This document shows, in pieces, positions 1 through 9,409 of a stretch of 64,000 nucleotides of DNA; positions within the stretch are counted from its first letter, which is position 1, and every line of letters starts with the position of its first letter. The notes below the pieces were generated by a model. That model did not search any database. It was given only the letters and a program-made list of their open reading frames with translations, and was not told the origin of the DNA. The translations under genes were made by a program, and so were the position numbers. The DNA comes from Desulfosporosinus sp. FKB (GTDB lineage Bacteria > Bacillota > Desulfitobacteriia > Desulfitobacteriales > Desulfitobacteriaceae): positions 239,419 through 303,418 of the forward strand of contig NZ_NADJ01000038.1 in NCBI RefSeq assembly GCF_002196705.1. The letters run 5' to 3'.

Positions 1-1393
1 GGTCAATAATACCGACACTCAATAATTTGGCCACGCAATCAACGAGTCCTGAACCGCAGATTCCGACCGGCAAACATTTTCCAATTACTTTAAGAGATAC
101 ATCCAGAGTATCAGAATCTACAATGACCCGCTCGATGGCCCCAGGCATGGCTCTCATGCCAAAGGTTATCCCGCCCCCTTCAAAGCTCGGACCAGCAGAA
201 CATGCGCAAGATACAAGCCAATCCTGATTGCCGAGAACAATTTCACCGTTAGTGCCAATATCGATAAATAATGTAATGTCTTCTCCGTTGGCTAAATCGG
301 TAATTAACGTTCCCGCAACAATGTCTCCGCCAACATAACTTGCAACCGAAGGATAGCAGTGAACTAATGCCTCGGGTAACATATGCAGTCCAGCATCACG
401 GGCCGTAACAGAAGGTACAGTTGACATAGTCGGAATATAGGGTTCAAGTCGAATGTACTTTGGGTCAACACCTAAAAACAACTGGGTCATCGTTGTGTTC
501 CCCGCCACCACGGCACTTGCTATATCTTTTGGACTGATTGAATGACGGCTTAGAAGTTTATCCAGAAGGTCATTGATGGTTTCTAGAACAGCATGACGTA
601 TCACTTGTAAGTTTTCTTCATTTTCGACGGCAAAAACGATCCGAGAAATAACATCGTCTCCGTATCGCGCTTGCTTATTGTAGGATCCCTGCTGATCAAC
701 AATCTGACCACTGGCAAGTTCTATTAAATAAACTACGACAGTAGTAGTGCCAATATCAATGGCCAGCCCAAAAAGAGGGTTATCTTGACCTGCTCCAACA
801 TTTGTAACCGTAAAACCAGATTCGAGATCTGTTAAAGTGACTGAGACATCCCAATTGGCTTGGCGCAGCGTCTCAGGCAAATGTTGAAGAACTGATAAGG
901 GAATGTAGATTGGTTTATCTCCTGCTTTGAGAACACGTCGAAGTTCCATATGAAGCCGAGCCCAATCACTGGTATTCTCCGTCAAAGTTGGAGCCGACAG
1001 CACTATTCTTTGTTTTGTTGCCAGAGGGTGATGCCCAAACTTTTCAAGCAAATCATGTTCGCTTTCCCGTAAAAGTCCTTTTTGTGAATCTCCTAATAAG
1101 ACCTGGTGTTCTTGGAGCCTGGATTCAGGAGGCACCTCAATGGTCATGTCGCCTTGAACAATCGTTTTGCAGGCTAACCGAACTCCGTTGGAAAGTTGTT
1201 CAGGCGTGAGGTTTCCAGTCCCTATTACTTGAGGTTCCCCATTCAGAACGACTACTTTACAGGCACCGCATGTTCCTTTACCTCCGCACCCTGATTTAAT
1301 GAATATTTCAGCTTGAGCTGCTGCGGTGAGCAACGATATTCCTATTTCTACTTGAATAATGCGGTCATCGGGCATGAATTTGATTTCGGGCAT
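1..1393 (-). CDS. RACo-type corrinoid reductive activator (2Fe-2S + ASKHA ATPase), 3' truncated by window edge
   Basis: The frame is open from an ATG at 1393 to the left edge, giving 464 residues; the family is usually about 600-650, so the C-terminus lies outside the window. An N-terminal plant-type ferredoxin domain (residues about 1-90) shows SGCGGKGTCGACK plus a later RLACK cysteine, enough for one [2Fe-2S] cluster. A linker is followed by the DUF4445/ASKHA ATPase region, with LAIDIGTTTVVVYL and FIDIGTNGEIVL phosphate-binding motifs. In acetogens this protein uses ATP to re-reduce Co(II) of the corrinoid iron-sulfur protein. Its position 136 nt downstream of acsC fits that job: it would reactivate the AcsCD corrinoid protein. 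A second in-frame ATG lies at 1375. Identification rests on motifs and context. Confidence 0.88.
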   Translation of the reverse strand, partial: MPEIKFMPDDRIIQVEIGISLLTAAAQAEIFIKSGCGGKGTCGACKVVVLNGEPQVIGTGNLTPEQLSNGVRLACKTIVQGDMTIEVPPESRLQEHQVLLGDSQKGLLRESEHDLLEKFGHHPLATKQRIVLSAPTLTENTSDWARLHMELRRVLKAGDKPIYIPLSVLQHLPETLRQANWDVSVTLTDLESGFTVTNVGAGQDNPLFGLAIDIGTTTVVVYLIELASGQIVDQQGSYNKQARYGDDVISRIVFAVENEENLQVIRHAVLETINDLLDKLLSRHSISPKDIASAVVAGNTTMTQLFLGVDPKYIRLEPYIPTMSTVPSVTARDAGLHMLPEALVHCYPSVASYVGGDIVAGTLITDLANGEDITLFIDIGTNGEIVLGNQDWLVSCACSAGPSFEGGGITFGMRAMPGAIERVIVDSDTLDVSLKVIGKCLPVGICGSGLVDCVAKLLSVGIID

Positions 1394-1529
1394 CTTATTC
1401 ACATCCTTAATCTACTGAAAAATCCCTTTTACAAATCGGGTACAAACTCTAAAACAATGCTATCCAGATTTGTCATGACTGAACTATTAATAATTAAATT
1501 GAACCTGCTTACCTAATTTCCGGACAAAA

Positions 1530-2858
1530 TTACCCTAATTGTGATTTGGCAAAAGAAATGATGCCACTAGATTCACGAGGACCAACAACTACTTTCCAGC
1601 CGGTTAATTCCCCCAGTTTACCGGATATCACGGCGACGTAACCTGGAATAATGATATTTCGATGCTTTACTTTATCGGCAATACCACTAGCTTCCATGGC
1701 CTGAGCAATTTTCTCCGGTTCAAATTTTCCTGCTGCATAAGCTGTAAGCACTGAAGTTCCATCCGTATCAATAGGAAGGATATAACTTGGAATCTTCGTT
1801 GCCTCGACTTCACCTTCCACGCTGTAATAAGTTAAGGAGAAGTTCGTCGTAATATAGAATGGAGAGTTTTCATTCACATCTCCCACGGTATGAAGCTTTG
1901 GTTCAACCTGAATGGGTTTCTGAGGATCAGTGTAAAGGTTTTGCCGTAAGGTCATTAGTGGTAAAATATGAGCTTTGGTACTTGTGTTTAAAACAATGGC
2001 GCTGGCATATTTAGCCACATAAACTGAAGCTTCCATTATTTCATCCAGGGGTTCTGGATTACTGGTATAAGCAACTACCGGATAACCAAAGGGCCGGAAT
2101 TTCTTCTTGATCGCTAAACGACGAAGATGAGTCAGATTCGCCAAGGTTTCTACCGGCTTTCTCGAGCCCGGATCTAAAACAAACTCTTTATAACCTAAAG
2201 CCTGAGCTTTCTCGGCAAGATCATTCAAAGCGTCTAGGCCTTCAGCTTTTAATATGACAGGGACCGAATTTTCCTTAGCAAGATTAACCATAGCTTCATA
2301 GTTTTCTGCTGTTGCCTCACCGACTAAGGGTTTGCGGGAGGCTAAAGGTACAAGAGCCGCTTTCAGCGCTGCTGGATCGCTGCTTAACAAAAGCAACGAT
2401 TTATCAGTCCCTGCAGCCACCATACCGGCTACTTTTTCAAAACGTGCTGCATCTCCTGATTCATGAACAACAGCAACTCCATCGATAGAATAGTGAAGGC
2501 CGACGCGATCGAACTCTAACCCGTTAATCTCTTGAACCTTCGCTTCTACATCGGCATCACTTAATGCATCTGAGACTCGAATCAGCAACGTCGTAGGATG
2601 ATAAAAGGTCTTGTCATGACGGAAAAGAACATTTTCGTCTCCAAGGACTGAGTCTTTGCCAAATTTAATAGCTTTAATAGGAGGGGCAGAGGCTGAATCC
2701 AGGGCCTCTTTAGCTGCTGCCGTGACATACGGGCAGGTGTCTAATGCCGCTTTGCCTGAAGCTAAAGCCATGGCAAACGCAAGACAAGTTGGTACTCCAC
2801 ACTCTCCGCAGTTTTTCTTTGGTAATTGCTTATAAATTTCTAAACCTGTTAGTGCCAT
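1530..2858 (-). CDS. acsC: Corrinoid iron-sulfur protein large subunit (acetyl-CoA decarbonylase/synthase gamma)
   Basis: 442 residues, the usual family length. It carries the methyl group on cobalamin between methyltetrahydrofolate and acetyl-CoA synthase in the Wood-Ljungdahl pathway. The N-terminus has the [4Fe-4S] binding pattern KNCGECGVPTCLAFA followed by DTCPYV (residues about 15-43). The rest matches the TIM-barrel and C-terminal corrinoid-binding region of AcsC/CdhE, ending near the typical PGYVAVISGKLGELTGW stretch. It lies in the operon after acsB, 93 nt away, and before the RACo gene. The small subunit acsD and the methyltransferase acsE are not in the window; they may lie beyond the left edge. 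Confidence 0.95.
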   Translation of the reverse strand: MALTGLEIYKQLPKKNCGECGVPTCLAFAMALASGKAALDTCPYVTAAAKEALDSASAPPIKAIKFGKDSVLGDENVLFRHDKTFYHPTTLLIRVSDALSDADVEAKVQEINGLEFDRVGLHYSIDGVAVVHESGDAARFEKVAGMVAAGTDKSLLLLSSDPAALKAALVPLASRKPLVGEATAENYEAMVNLAKENSVPVILKAEGLDALNDLAEKAQALGYKEFVLDPGSRKPVETLANLTHLRRLAIKKKFRPFGYPVVAYTSNPEPLDEIMEASVYVAKYASAIVLNTSTKAHILPLMTLRQNLYTDPQKPIQVEPKLHTVGDVNENSPFYITTNFSLTYYSVEGEVEATKIPSYILPIDTDGTSVLTAYAAGKFEPEKIAQAMEASGIADKVKHRNIIIPGYVAVISGKLGELTGWKVVVGPRESSGIISFAKSQLG

Positions 2859-2902
2859 ATTTAAACCCCTTTCTTATTGAGTATGGTAAGGAAGCAGACT
2901 CG

Positions 2903-2932
2903 AAGGCCCCTGCGCTTTAAAAACGGGGCCTT
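2903..2932 (-). other. Intergenic hairpin between acsB and acsC
   Basis: An 8-bp perfect stem (AAGGCCCC/GGGGCCTT) encloses a 14-nt loop in the acsB-acsC gap. No uridine run follows it on the minus strand, so it is not an obvious terminator. It could be an mRNA processing or stability element that sets the ratio of acsB to acsC. That role is inference only. Confidence 0.5.
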
Positions 2933-2951
2933 AAGTCATAGATCTTTGGCT

Positions 2952-5132
2952 TTACATTAATGGATCAAGATTGAAGCAGGGATGCCCATTTTCCTCGAGG
3001 AAAGGTATTATTTCCTCAGCGGTAGTTCCGATGGACTCGTCTGCAATTTTATCGATAAAGTCTGCACCTATTCCTTCATCAATTGAACGCTGCACAAAAT
3101 CTTCACGTAGGAATTCCTTTAGTTCTTTAGGCATCCAGATAATACGGGCAATTCCGCCGTCTGCGGGAATAAACTTTTTACTAAGAATATACGAACGTCC
3201 AATGCCCATAAAGCCGGGAGTCTGCATTCCTCCGCCGCAAGTTCCGGCTAAAGTTGAAAAAGTCATTCCGCTGGGAGTCATTCCGGAGTGTTCGCGAGTT
3301 GTAATCATAAGGCCATTTGCTTCCGGAACAATAGCCATAATAGCTTCAAAGCAGCCACAGGAAGTCATTGGCCGATCCATTAAGGTATAAAGATTAACCT
3401 CTTCCAGAGTATTATTCGAAGCTTTATACAAGTAATCGTTACAGGACTGCCACATTCCCTTTAAGTCGTCAATGGCCAGTCCCTTAGGAATTGGCTGATT
3501 AGGACCATTGGGCGCGATTTCATGAGATGCTTTAGCATCCAACCAACTCACCGCACCACAGAGACCAACCCGTTCCGGTGTAACAATACAAACGTGATTG
3601 GGGGCAAAAGACTGGCAAAGCAAACAAGAATAAAAGTCTTCAACAGATTCATCGGTCAGACTCCTCATGCGGTCGTCGCGGGACTTATAACGTTCGCGGG
3701 CAAGAACAATGCCTTCATCGACAGCTGCCTGATCGAGCATGATGGTGACTTCAACCCGGTCAATAATAGCCGGAAATTCTTCCTTTAATTTAGCAATTAA
3801 AAGTTCTCCAAAGTGTTTCATTAAGAAACCTTTTGCCCGGGCATCTTTAGAAATCCGTACCCAACACAAATCCCGCTGTGCTACGTGCCAAACACCTTCG
3901 CCATAATTTGCGAAATAGTGAATTCTGCGTTCAAAAACCCCTTCGAAGTCAGACTGCATCTTACGTCCGTAAATATCAACTTTAATTCCTAAAGGAAGTT
4001 TAGAGCCCTCAGGGACAGTATCAATATCTGGCCCGATCACAGTGACTCGACCATCTTCGATATTGTCGGGACCTACCATTTGAACAAGCTCGAACGCAGT
4101 TGTTCGCCCGCCGCCAAATTCAACGTAGGTATCCCCTTTGCGAATGGTTTCACCTTCGAAGGCCGGACCGAAGTTAACCGGAATGGGCAGCTCGATATTT
4201 GTTAATTTAATGCCCCGAACTTCCAAGGCTAAAGGAACTAATTTCTCATAATCAGGCTCGGAAATATACCAATCGGGGATTTGCATATCTTCACCAAGAG
4301 TTTGATCTGTCAGAACTGGGAAGCCCATAAAAATCGCGCCCATTTCTGCAGCCACTTTTACATCATCAAGTTCTCCAAGATGCAGAACGAAAGCCCGAAC
4401 CCTACGGCGCTGGTAATCACGATGATTTTCTCGTTCCCCTGCAGGAATACCACCAAAAGCAAGACCTGCCCTGAAAGCGTAATTTACTGCATGAATTACC
4501 TGTGTAAAGTTTCCTAAAGGAAAAGCAATATAATCCTCACCGATTTTAACGTTCTCTTCCAGTAATTGCTCAATAACCTCATCGCACAGGAAGATCATAA
4601 ATCCTTTGCCCATTAAATTATCAATAATTTTCTTAGCAGCTTTTGAATCTTTAGCTCGCCCAAGGATAACCGCCACGCCCGGAATAGTCCAGTCAACCAT
4701 CTTGATACCGTGTTTCCGAACGACAGGGTCGCCTAAGAATCCTGTCCACGGTTTAACTTTAGGTTCATCGCCTCTAAGATAATGAATCGCCTCAATAACT
4801 TCAGCGGCATAAAGAACTGACTCACCCCAAAGTCTGGCATTTTCAAACGTAAGTTCCGTGCGAACCTGATTACGCAAGCGGTTAAGAATTGGAACTAATT
4901 CACCCAGCGTGGTCACCTTTTCACCGGAAAGACATGTGATGACTGGGAGATAATAAGCGGTATCAGGATAACCAATCATCTGAGCTTCACCGTAATCTTT
5001 GATAGCACGATTAAGAAGAATTTCGGCATAGGTCATGGCAATTACGGTTCCATCATAAGCTTTGCGTAATAATTTTTTCGGTTGATTATTTGGGTCCTTA
5101 ATAGCTTCTTCATATATTTGTTCCATTGACAT
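2952..5132 (-). CDS. acsB: Acetyl-CoA synthase (CODH/ACS alpha subunit)
   Basis: 726 residues, close to the 729 of the Moorella enzyme. It joins a methyl group from the corrinoid protein, CO and CoA at the nickel A-cluster. The A-cluster ligands are visible in the C-terminal third: YSCLLCQSFAPNHVC with a following GLCGAV, then SCGCFEAI, whose Cys-Gly-Cys binds the Ni-Ni site. The N-terminal CODH-binding domain and the central domain are also recognisable. It starts with MSMEQIYEEA, 17 nt after the acsA stop, so translation is probably coupled. This is the bacterial monomeric type and not the split archaeal CdhC type. Confidence 0.97.
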   Translation of the reverse strand: MSMEQIYEEAIKDPNNQPKKLLRKAYDGTVIAMTYAEILLNRAIKDYGEAQMIGYPDTAYYLPVITCLSGEKVTTLGELVPILNRLRNQVRTELTFENARLWGESVLYAAEVIEAIHYLRGDEPKVKPWTGFLGDPVVRKHGIKMVDWTIPGVAVILGRAKDSKAAKKIIDNLMGKGFMIFLCDEVIEQLLEENVKIGEDYIAFPLGNFTQVIHAVNYAFRAGLAFGGIPAGERENHRDYQRRRVRAFVLHLGELDDVKVAAEMGAIFMGFPVLTDQTLGEDMQIPDWYISEPDYEKLVPLALEVRGIKLTNIELPIPVNFGPAFEGETIRKGDTYVEFGGGRTTAFELVQMVGPDNIEDGRVTVIGPDIDTVPEGSKLPLGIKVDIYGRKMQSDFEGVFERRIHYFANYGEGVWHVAQRDLCWVRISKDARAKGFLMKHFGELLIAKLKEEFPAIIDRVEVTIMLDQAAVDEGIVLARERYKSRDDRMRSLTDESVEDFYSCLLCQSFAPNHVCIVTPERVGLCGAVSWLDAKASHEIAPNGPNQPIPKGLAIDDLKGMWQSCNDYLYKASNNTLEEVNLYTLMDRPMTSCGCFEAIMAIVPEANGLMITTREHSGMTPSGMTFSTLAGTCGGGMQTPGFMGIGRSYILSKKFIPADGGIARIIWMPKELKEFLREDFVQRSIDEGIGADFIDKIADESIGTTAEEIIPFLEENGHPCFNLDPLM

Positions 5133-5149
5133 CAGACATTCCTCCTTCC

Positions 5150-7168
5150 TTACCAGCCTTGAGCAATTGGGGTCTCATTTTTCTCTGCTGTTTTCTTATG
5201 GATATTAAGTTTCCACGTCCGATACTCCAAAGCATTGAGAAGTTTTTGTGCACCAATAACCGGATCTACTTCAAAAATAAAGTTTCCTCCAAAAACATCA
5301 TGGGCAATTTGAGTGGTAATACCATAAACCAAATCGCTTCCTTCAACAGGCGGCAAACTTCCTACATGTGTCGGCAATCCTAAAGTGACACACCATGTCC
5401 CAATGGCAACCGCTTTTTCATGCATGGCTTCAGGAGCTGAGGCCACAAAGGGCACTTTTGGTATATCAACTCCGAGTTCATTGGCCATGGCAACAGCTAA
5501 ATCTGAAGCTCTGCTATTGTCAACACACGAACCAACATGGAAAACCAAGGGCAAGCCAGTCGTCAGCTGAGGATTGGCATTTTCCAGCATTTTCAGGAAA
5601 GATTTAAGTCCCTCTCCTGCATAGGCATCGACTGCCAGAGGCGACATTAGGCCAAACTTCGCGAAGGCTCCGGCTGAACAACCTGTTGCTATGACAAAAA
5701 CGTCATTTTTCACAAGTTCTTTTAAGATAGCAACGTGAGATTCGTCTTGGGTTCGCTTCAAGTTGTTACATCCGGCCATTAAGGCAACTCCCTTAATTTG
5801 TCCGCTCAAAATTGCATCGGTGAGAACAGAGATCGGTCGTTCGGGACATACTTTAGAGAAAATATCTGTGAGAGCTTCAATGCTGAAACCGGCAACCAGT
5901 TTATGTCGTTCATTAGGAATGGAAATTTTATTCGGATCCCGCTGTTTATATGCTTCAATAGCGATGTTAACAAGTTTCTGAGCATCTTCCATTGCTGTTT
6001 CTGGTTTAAAGGCGAGATGTTGAGCCCCTGGAGTTTTCATAATACCTTCTGTGGTAATAACTTTAGTATGGAAACATTCCGCAGCTGTTTGGACTGACGG
6101 ATAAATACATTGAATATCAACCACCATGGCGTCTAAGGCACCGGTCATGATAGCCATTTCTTGTGAAGCGGAAGAAGTTGCTAAATAGACTCCTTCTCTC
6201 ATGAGCAATTCATTTCCCGTACAGCAAATTCCGACAACGTTAATCCCTTCAGCACCAACTTTTTGCGCTTCTGCCTTCATTTTTCGAGCAGCTGCAACGA
6301 CCATCTCACTAAGGACTGGATTGTGGCCATGAACTGCAATATTCACCATTTTAGGATCGATTACCCCAAGATTCGCTTCAGAAACGATAGGTTCGGGAAT
6401 TCCAAACAAAACATCGCTGAGAGTAGTTCCCACATATTCTCCGGCTAAATCAGCCAGAGCAGTTTTAATTCCGCCGAAAATAATATTTACAGGATCGTTG
6501 TCAACACCCATTGCCGTTTGCGCAATTAATTCAGTAACGGTACCATCAATTGCTTTGGGCATAACATTGGTATGCTGAAATTTATTACGACGCCCTTGGG
6601 TCATGAAGGAATCGAGAAAAGCTAAAGGACGATCTTGGTAGCGGCCAAAATCTGCATATCCCAGTTCCACAACATCTTTCAGAATTTCTTTATCCTCTCG
6701 ATCAAGAGTTGAGATCCCTAACTTTTCAGCCAATTTATGCAGTTTAGCCGTTGATTTTATTTCATAATCCGGGGCGTGACCTTCTACTAATGCATGAGCG
6801 GTATGAAGAACATGGCGTGCGTGCTCCGAGTGAGATGCTGCTCCTCCGGCAATCAGACGTACGAGATTACGAGAAACAATGGTATAAGCAGATGCACCGC
6901 AAATTCCGCGGCTGCCAGGACCTTCTTCCTTTTTAACCCGACAAGGACCAGCGATACAAATTCTGCAGCATACACCTTTGTAACCAAAGGTGCACTGCGG
7001 TTGTTGAGCTACTACGCGGTCAAAAACTGTTTCGATGTTTTTACCTTCCAGCATTTTTAGCATTTGCAGGGCACCAGGATCTGATGTACGAACAGGATTT
7101 TTCGGATCAACAACTCTTGGTGCATCCGATGGTCGGGCAGTATGGGTTAAATCCCGATATCTAGGCAT
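5150..7168 (-). CDS. acsA: Carbon monoxide dehydrogenase catalytic subunit
   Basis: 672 residues, typical for the Ni-Fe-S CO dehydrogenase that partners acetyl-CoA synthase (CooS/AcsA). It interconverts CO2 and CO and passes CO to AcsB. Visible cluster ligands are the B/D-cluster cysteines in the N-terminal CTFGYKGVCCRICIAGPC region and GICGAS, the His-rich HSEHARHVLHTA helix, GICCTGNELL, GCNNLKR, GCSAGAFAKFG and the C-cluster HVGSCVDNSRA. It lies between cooC (65 nt upstream) and acsB (17 nt downstream), which makes it the ACS-associated rather than a stand-alone CODH. Its start follows a GGAGG site. Confidence 0.97.
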   Translation of the reverse strand: MPRYRDLTHTARPSDAPRVVDPKNPVRTSDPGALQMLKMLEGKNIETVFDRVVAQQPQCTFGYKGVCCRICIAGPCRVKKEEGPGSRGICGASAYTIVSRNLVRLIAGGAASHSEHARHVLHTAHALVEGHAPDYEIKSTAKLHKLAEKLGISTLDREDKEILKDVVELGYADFGRYQDRPLAFLDSFMTQGRRNKFQHTNVMPKAIDGTVTELIAQTAMGVDNDPVNIIFGGIKTALADLAGEYVGTTLSDVLFGIPEPIVSEANLGVIDPKMVNIAVHGHNPVLSEMVVAAARKMKAEAQKVGAEGINVVGICCTGNELLMREGVYLATSSASQEMAIMTGALDAMVVDIQCIYPSVQTAAECFHTKVITTEGIMKTPGAQHLAFKPETAMEDAQKLVNIAIEAYKQRDPNKISIPNERHKLVAGFSIEALTDIFSKVCPERPISVLTDAILSGQIKGVALMAGCNNLKRTQDESHVAILKELVKNDVFVIATGCSAGAFAKFGLMSPLAVDAYAGEGLKSFLKMLENANPQLTTGLPLVFHVGSCVDNSRASDLAVAMANELGVDIPKVPFVASAPEAMHEKAVAIGTWCVTLGLPTHVGSLPPVEGSDLVYGITTQIAHDVFGGNFIFEVDPVIGAQKLLNALEYRTWKLNIHKKTAEKNETPIAQGW

Positions 7169-7233
7169 GTTACAACCTCCTCTTTAATAAGATCCTCTTC
7201 TCATACTCTTATTGCTGCTAATGAAAACTCCTG

Positions 7234-7998
7234 TCATCTCCCTTCATCAATAATTTTTTCATAAATTGTATTGAGCTGAACTCCCAGAGACCCTTCAGGC
7301 GATGGAATACTGCCTGTATTGATGGACATTTCCAACAGTTCGTCACTGTAAGGGATGATGCCAACCAGTTGCTCTGTAGAAAAGTGGTCTCTAAGAAACT
7401 TTTCATCGTTCACATTACGAATTTTGTTGCCTATAACAACGATACGAGGAATGCCTAGCTCATGGGCAAGTTGTTGAATTACACGGACAGTTTGCACACT
7501 CACCTTGGATGGTTCTGTAACAATTGCTAAAACATCAACACCTAAAGCTGTTCCTCGTGTTAATTGTTCTATTCCAGCACCCATATCAAGAATTACGGTA
7601 TCTTTTTCTCCGAGAATAAGAGAATTAACCAAAGCCTGCAGAAAACTGTTTTCCTTACAATAACAAGAAGTACCGCCGCCTTTAATATTCCCCATCCGAA
7701 AAAAACGAAGTTGTCCAAGAGAGACACAGTAATCATCTAAGATATCATCGACATTAGGATTTAGAGGATAAAAGGCACCAGTCCCACCCATGCGTTCTTC
7801 TATAAGTTCCTTCATATCAACAATAGCTTTCAAATTCGCCAGTACCTCATCAGGAAATCCCAATATCGTCCCCAAGCTTGCATCGGGGTCTGCGTCAACT
7901 GCTAGTACGGTAATACCTTTTTCCACTAACCAACGGGCAAAATTTGCAGTAAAGGTGGTTTTCCCAACTCCACCTTTACCGGAGATTGCGATTTTCAT
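7234..7998 (-). CDS. cooC: CO dehydrogenase nickel-insertion ATPase CooC
   Basis: 254 residues. It is a MinD-type P-loop ATPase that loads nickel into the C-cluster of CO dehydrogenase. The deviant Walker A motif GKGGVGKTT is at residues 7-15, the metal-binding Cys-X-Cys appears as SCYC near residue 118, and the switch region ILDMGAGIEQL follows. The start at 7998 follows an AAAGGAG site. It is the first gene of the acs operon as seen here, so the region just upstream should hold the operon promoter. Confidence 0.93.
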   Translation of the reverse strand: MKIAISGKGGVGKTTFTANFARWLVEKGITVLAVDADPDASLGTILGFPDEVLANLKAIVDMKELIEERMGGTGAFYPLNPNVDDILDDYCVSLGQLRFFRMGNIKGGGTSCYCKENSFLQALVNSLILGEKDTVILDMGAGIEQLTRGTALGVDVLAIVTEPSKVSVQTVRVIQQLAHELGIPRIVVIGNKIRNVNDEKFLRDHFSTEQLVGIIPYSDELLEMSINTGSIPSPEGSLGVQLNTIYEKIIDEGR

Positions 7999-8116
7999 CT
8001 GTCTACCACTCCTTTAGCTGCTATATGCAAGCATTTCCTGGAACAAGCTTTGGGTATATAGTTATATTCTTTTTTTCTTTGTTTAATCCTGCAAACATTC
8101 TGAATTTATTTTAATA

Positions 8117-8189
8117 TTTTTACTTTTTCCATAAAGTAAAAAGTCGATATAAATTAAAATATTCTGTAAATCCATAATATTCTGTAAAT
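8117..8189 (-). promoter_or_regulatory. Candidate control region of the cooC-acs operon (direct and inverted repeats)
   Basis: The AT-rich gap upstream of cooC holds two identical 14-nt direct repeats, AATATTCTGTAAAT at 8158-8171 and 8176-8189, 18 bp apart start to start. An inverted repeat, TTTTTACTTT/AAAGTAAAAA with 6 nt between arms, lies at 8117-8142. Such paired sites about two helical turns apart are typical of dimeric regulators. I see no clear -35/-10 pair with good spacing. The regulator is unknown. Confidence 0.4.
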
Positions 8190-8236
8190 AACTGACTTCT
8201 GTTTTAGTATTTGGAATACATTTTCATTTTGCAGTT

Positions 8237-9137
8237 CTATGTATTTATCGGCCAAGGGTGAAAAGCCAAGCCAAATGCACCTGTTCCGACATGAGTTGCA
8301 ATGACAGCACCTGCTTCGAATAATCTTACTTCATGTTTTGGAAAGCGCGATTTAAGCTCCTCCATAAGTTCTTCTCCTTCTTTTGGAATATCGACATGCA
8401 TTACACATATCCGAAAGCGTTTCCCACTGGATATCGCTCTCGATAATTCATCGAGAACTCGCTGCCAAACCCTTGACCGGGAACGGACTTTATCAAGCAC
8501 ATCGATCTGAGCCTGCTGCAGCTGCACCGCCCTATTCGTCCGCCTCGCCGCAGATTCTCCAGAGTATTAACAGTGAACTCGTTCAGCTAAAGCTGAACAT
8601 CGGGGCTTCAGATACAATAATGTCCAGTGGACATTATTGCCGAGCCGCCTTTCCCAATAGGAATATTTAGCGGCGAAGGAGGACTCTACCCCACGTGAAG
8701 TTAACGAAGGACCCACCCCCACTTATAGAAGTGGGGGTCTTAAAAACCGGATAAAATAAAGCTCCAAATCCTTAGGCCGAAGATTGAGAATCAAATACAA
8801 ATATTTTTTTTGTTGGAAGACAGCTCAATTGCCATTTAGGCAGATCTTATAGTACCGCTTATGGCGCTCGAAAGATGAAGACTAATTATTTCTTCACCGC
8901 CTTGTGAAAACAGAGATTCGCAGGCATTAAGAAAAGCTCCTACTGATGGTTGGGAAGTTGTTGATAAACTATTACTATGATTAAGCTTTTCGAAATATTG
9001 CTCATTCGATAATTCTGTTTCTGGAAAAGTCTCTGTGCCGATAGTCACTAAAAGGGGGACAATAGTAATCCGGAATTGCTGTACAATATCATTCGTCAAA
9101 TATCTTGTTGATTCATAACAATCCCTATTTTTCTCAA
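8237..9137 (-). pseudogene. Decayed DegV-family fatty-acid-binding protein gene
   Basis: DegV proteins bind fatty acids (FakB-type) and are about 280 residues long. The remains start at a TTG (9137) after a GAGGAGAG site and read RKIGIV. A frameshift then leads into a long N-terminal piece with VPLLVTIG, TTSQPSVGAFL and SLHLSSAISGTIRSA, closed by a stop codon at 8836-8838. Traces of IFVFDSQSSA and GFGALF continue in shifted frames. After a 166-nt foreign element come VNTLENLRRGGRIGR and, in another frame, a C-terminal piece ending in HVGTGAFGLAFHPW. About 40 residues seem lost around the element. Several independent lesions make this a clear pseudogene. Confidence 0.85.
8577..8742 (+). ncRNA. 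Structured repeat element, copy 1 (HEARO/IscB omega-RNA-like), inside degV pseudogene
   Basis: The element follows GTGA (8573-8576). It folds into GTTCAGC-TAAA-GCTGAAC (8581-8598), an 11-bp hairpin CAATAATGTCC/GGACATTATTG (8615-8639), a GCCGC/GCGGC helix and a 9-bp terminal hairpin CCCCCACTT-ATAG-AAGTGGGGG (8716-8737) followed by TCTTAAAA. It is almost identical to the copy at 23561 and homologous to the one at 14313. It has no ORF of its own. The GTGA junction and absence of a nuclease gene match what I know of HEARO RNAs, the guide RNAs of IscB nucleases, which can occur stand-alone. The family name is an inference; an IS200/IS605-derived MITE is the alternative. Confidence 0.6.
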
Positions 9138-9234
9138 GTTTCTTCTCTCCTCAAAATTCATGCCTGGATTGCCTCATCTGAACTGGCTTTTATCTCCTTT
9201 CTAATTTAATATCTCTATCTCTGCATAAATAATG

Positions 9235-9263
9235 TTGACAGGATCAAAGGGGTTTGTTATTAT
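9235..9263 (+). promoter_or_regulatory. Promoter of tRNA-Pro
   Basis: A consensus -35 TTGACA (9235-9240) and a -10 TATTAT (9258-9263) are separated by exactly 17 bp. They stand 25 bp ahead of the tRNA, as expected for a sigma-A promoter of a stable RNA. Confidence 0.75.
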
Positions 9264-9288
9264 AGTATTCGTTCTGATAAACGAGTTG

Positions 9289-9365
9289 CGGGGCGTAGCG
9301 CAGTTTGGTAGCGCGCTTGGTTCGGGACCAAGAGGCCGTGGGTTCGAATCCCGTCGCCCCGACCA
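9289..9365 (+). tRNA. tRNA-Pro (CGG)
   Basis: A complete cloverleaf is visible. The acceptor stem is CGGGGCG/CGCCCCG, the anticodon stem CTTGG/CCAAG encloses loop TTCGGGA, giving anticodon CGG (reads CCG), and the T-loop is GGTTCGAATCC. The 3' CCA is encoded, and G37 after the anticodon is usual for proline tRNAs. Confidence 0.97.
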
Positions 9366-9377
9366 TCTGGTATTAGC

Positions 9378-9409
9378 GGATCTCCAGTTTTGGAGATCCT
9401 TTATTTTTT
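9378..9409 (+). terminator. Terminator after tRNA-Pro
   Basis: An 8-bp stem GGATCTCC/GGAGATCC with a 6-nt loop is followed by TTTATTTTTT. It lies 12 nt downstream of the tRNA CCA end. Confidence 0.85.

Noticed and set aside
2971..3390. Plus-strand open frame of 139 codons opposite acsB
   Set aside because: It lies wholly inside the conserved acsB gene, has no ribosome site and encodes no recognisable protein.
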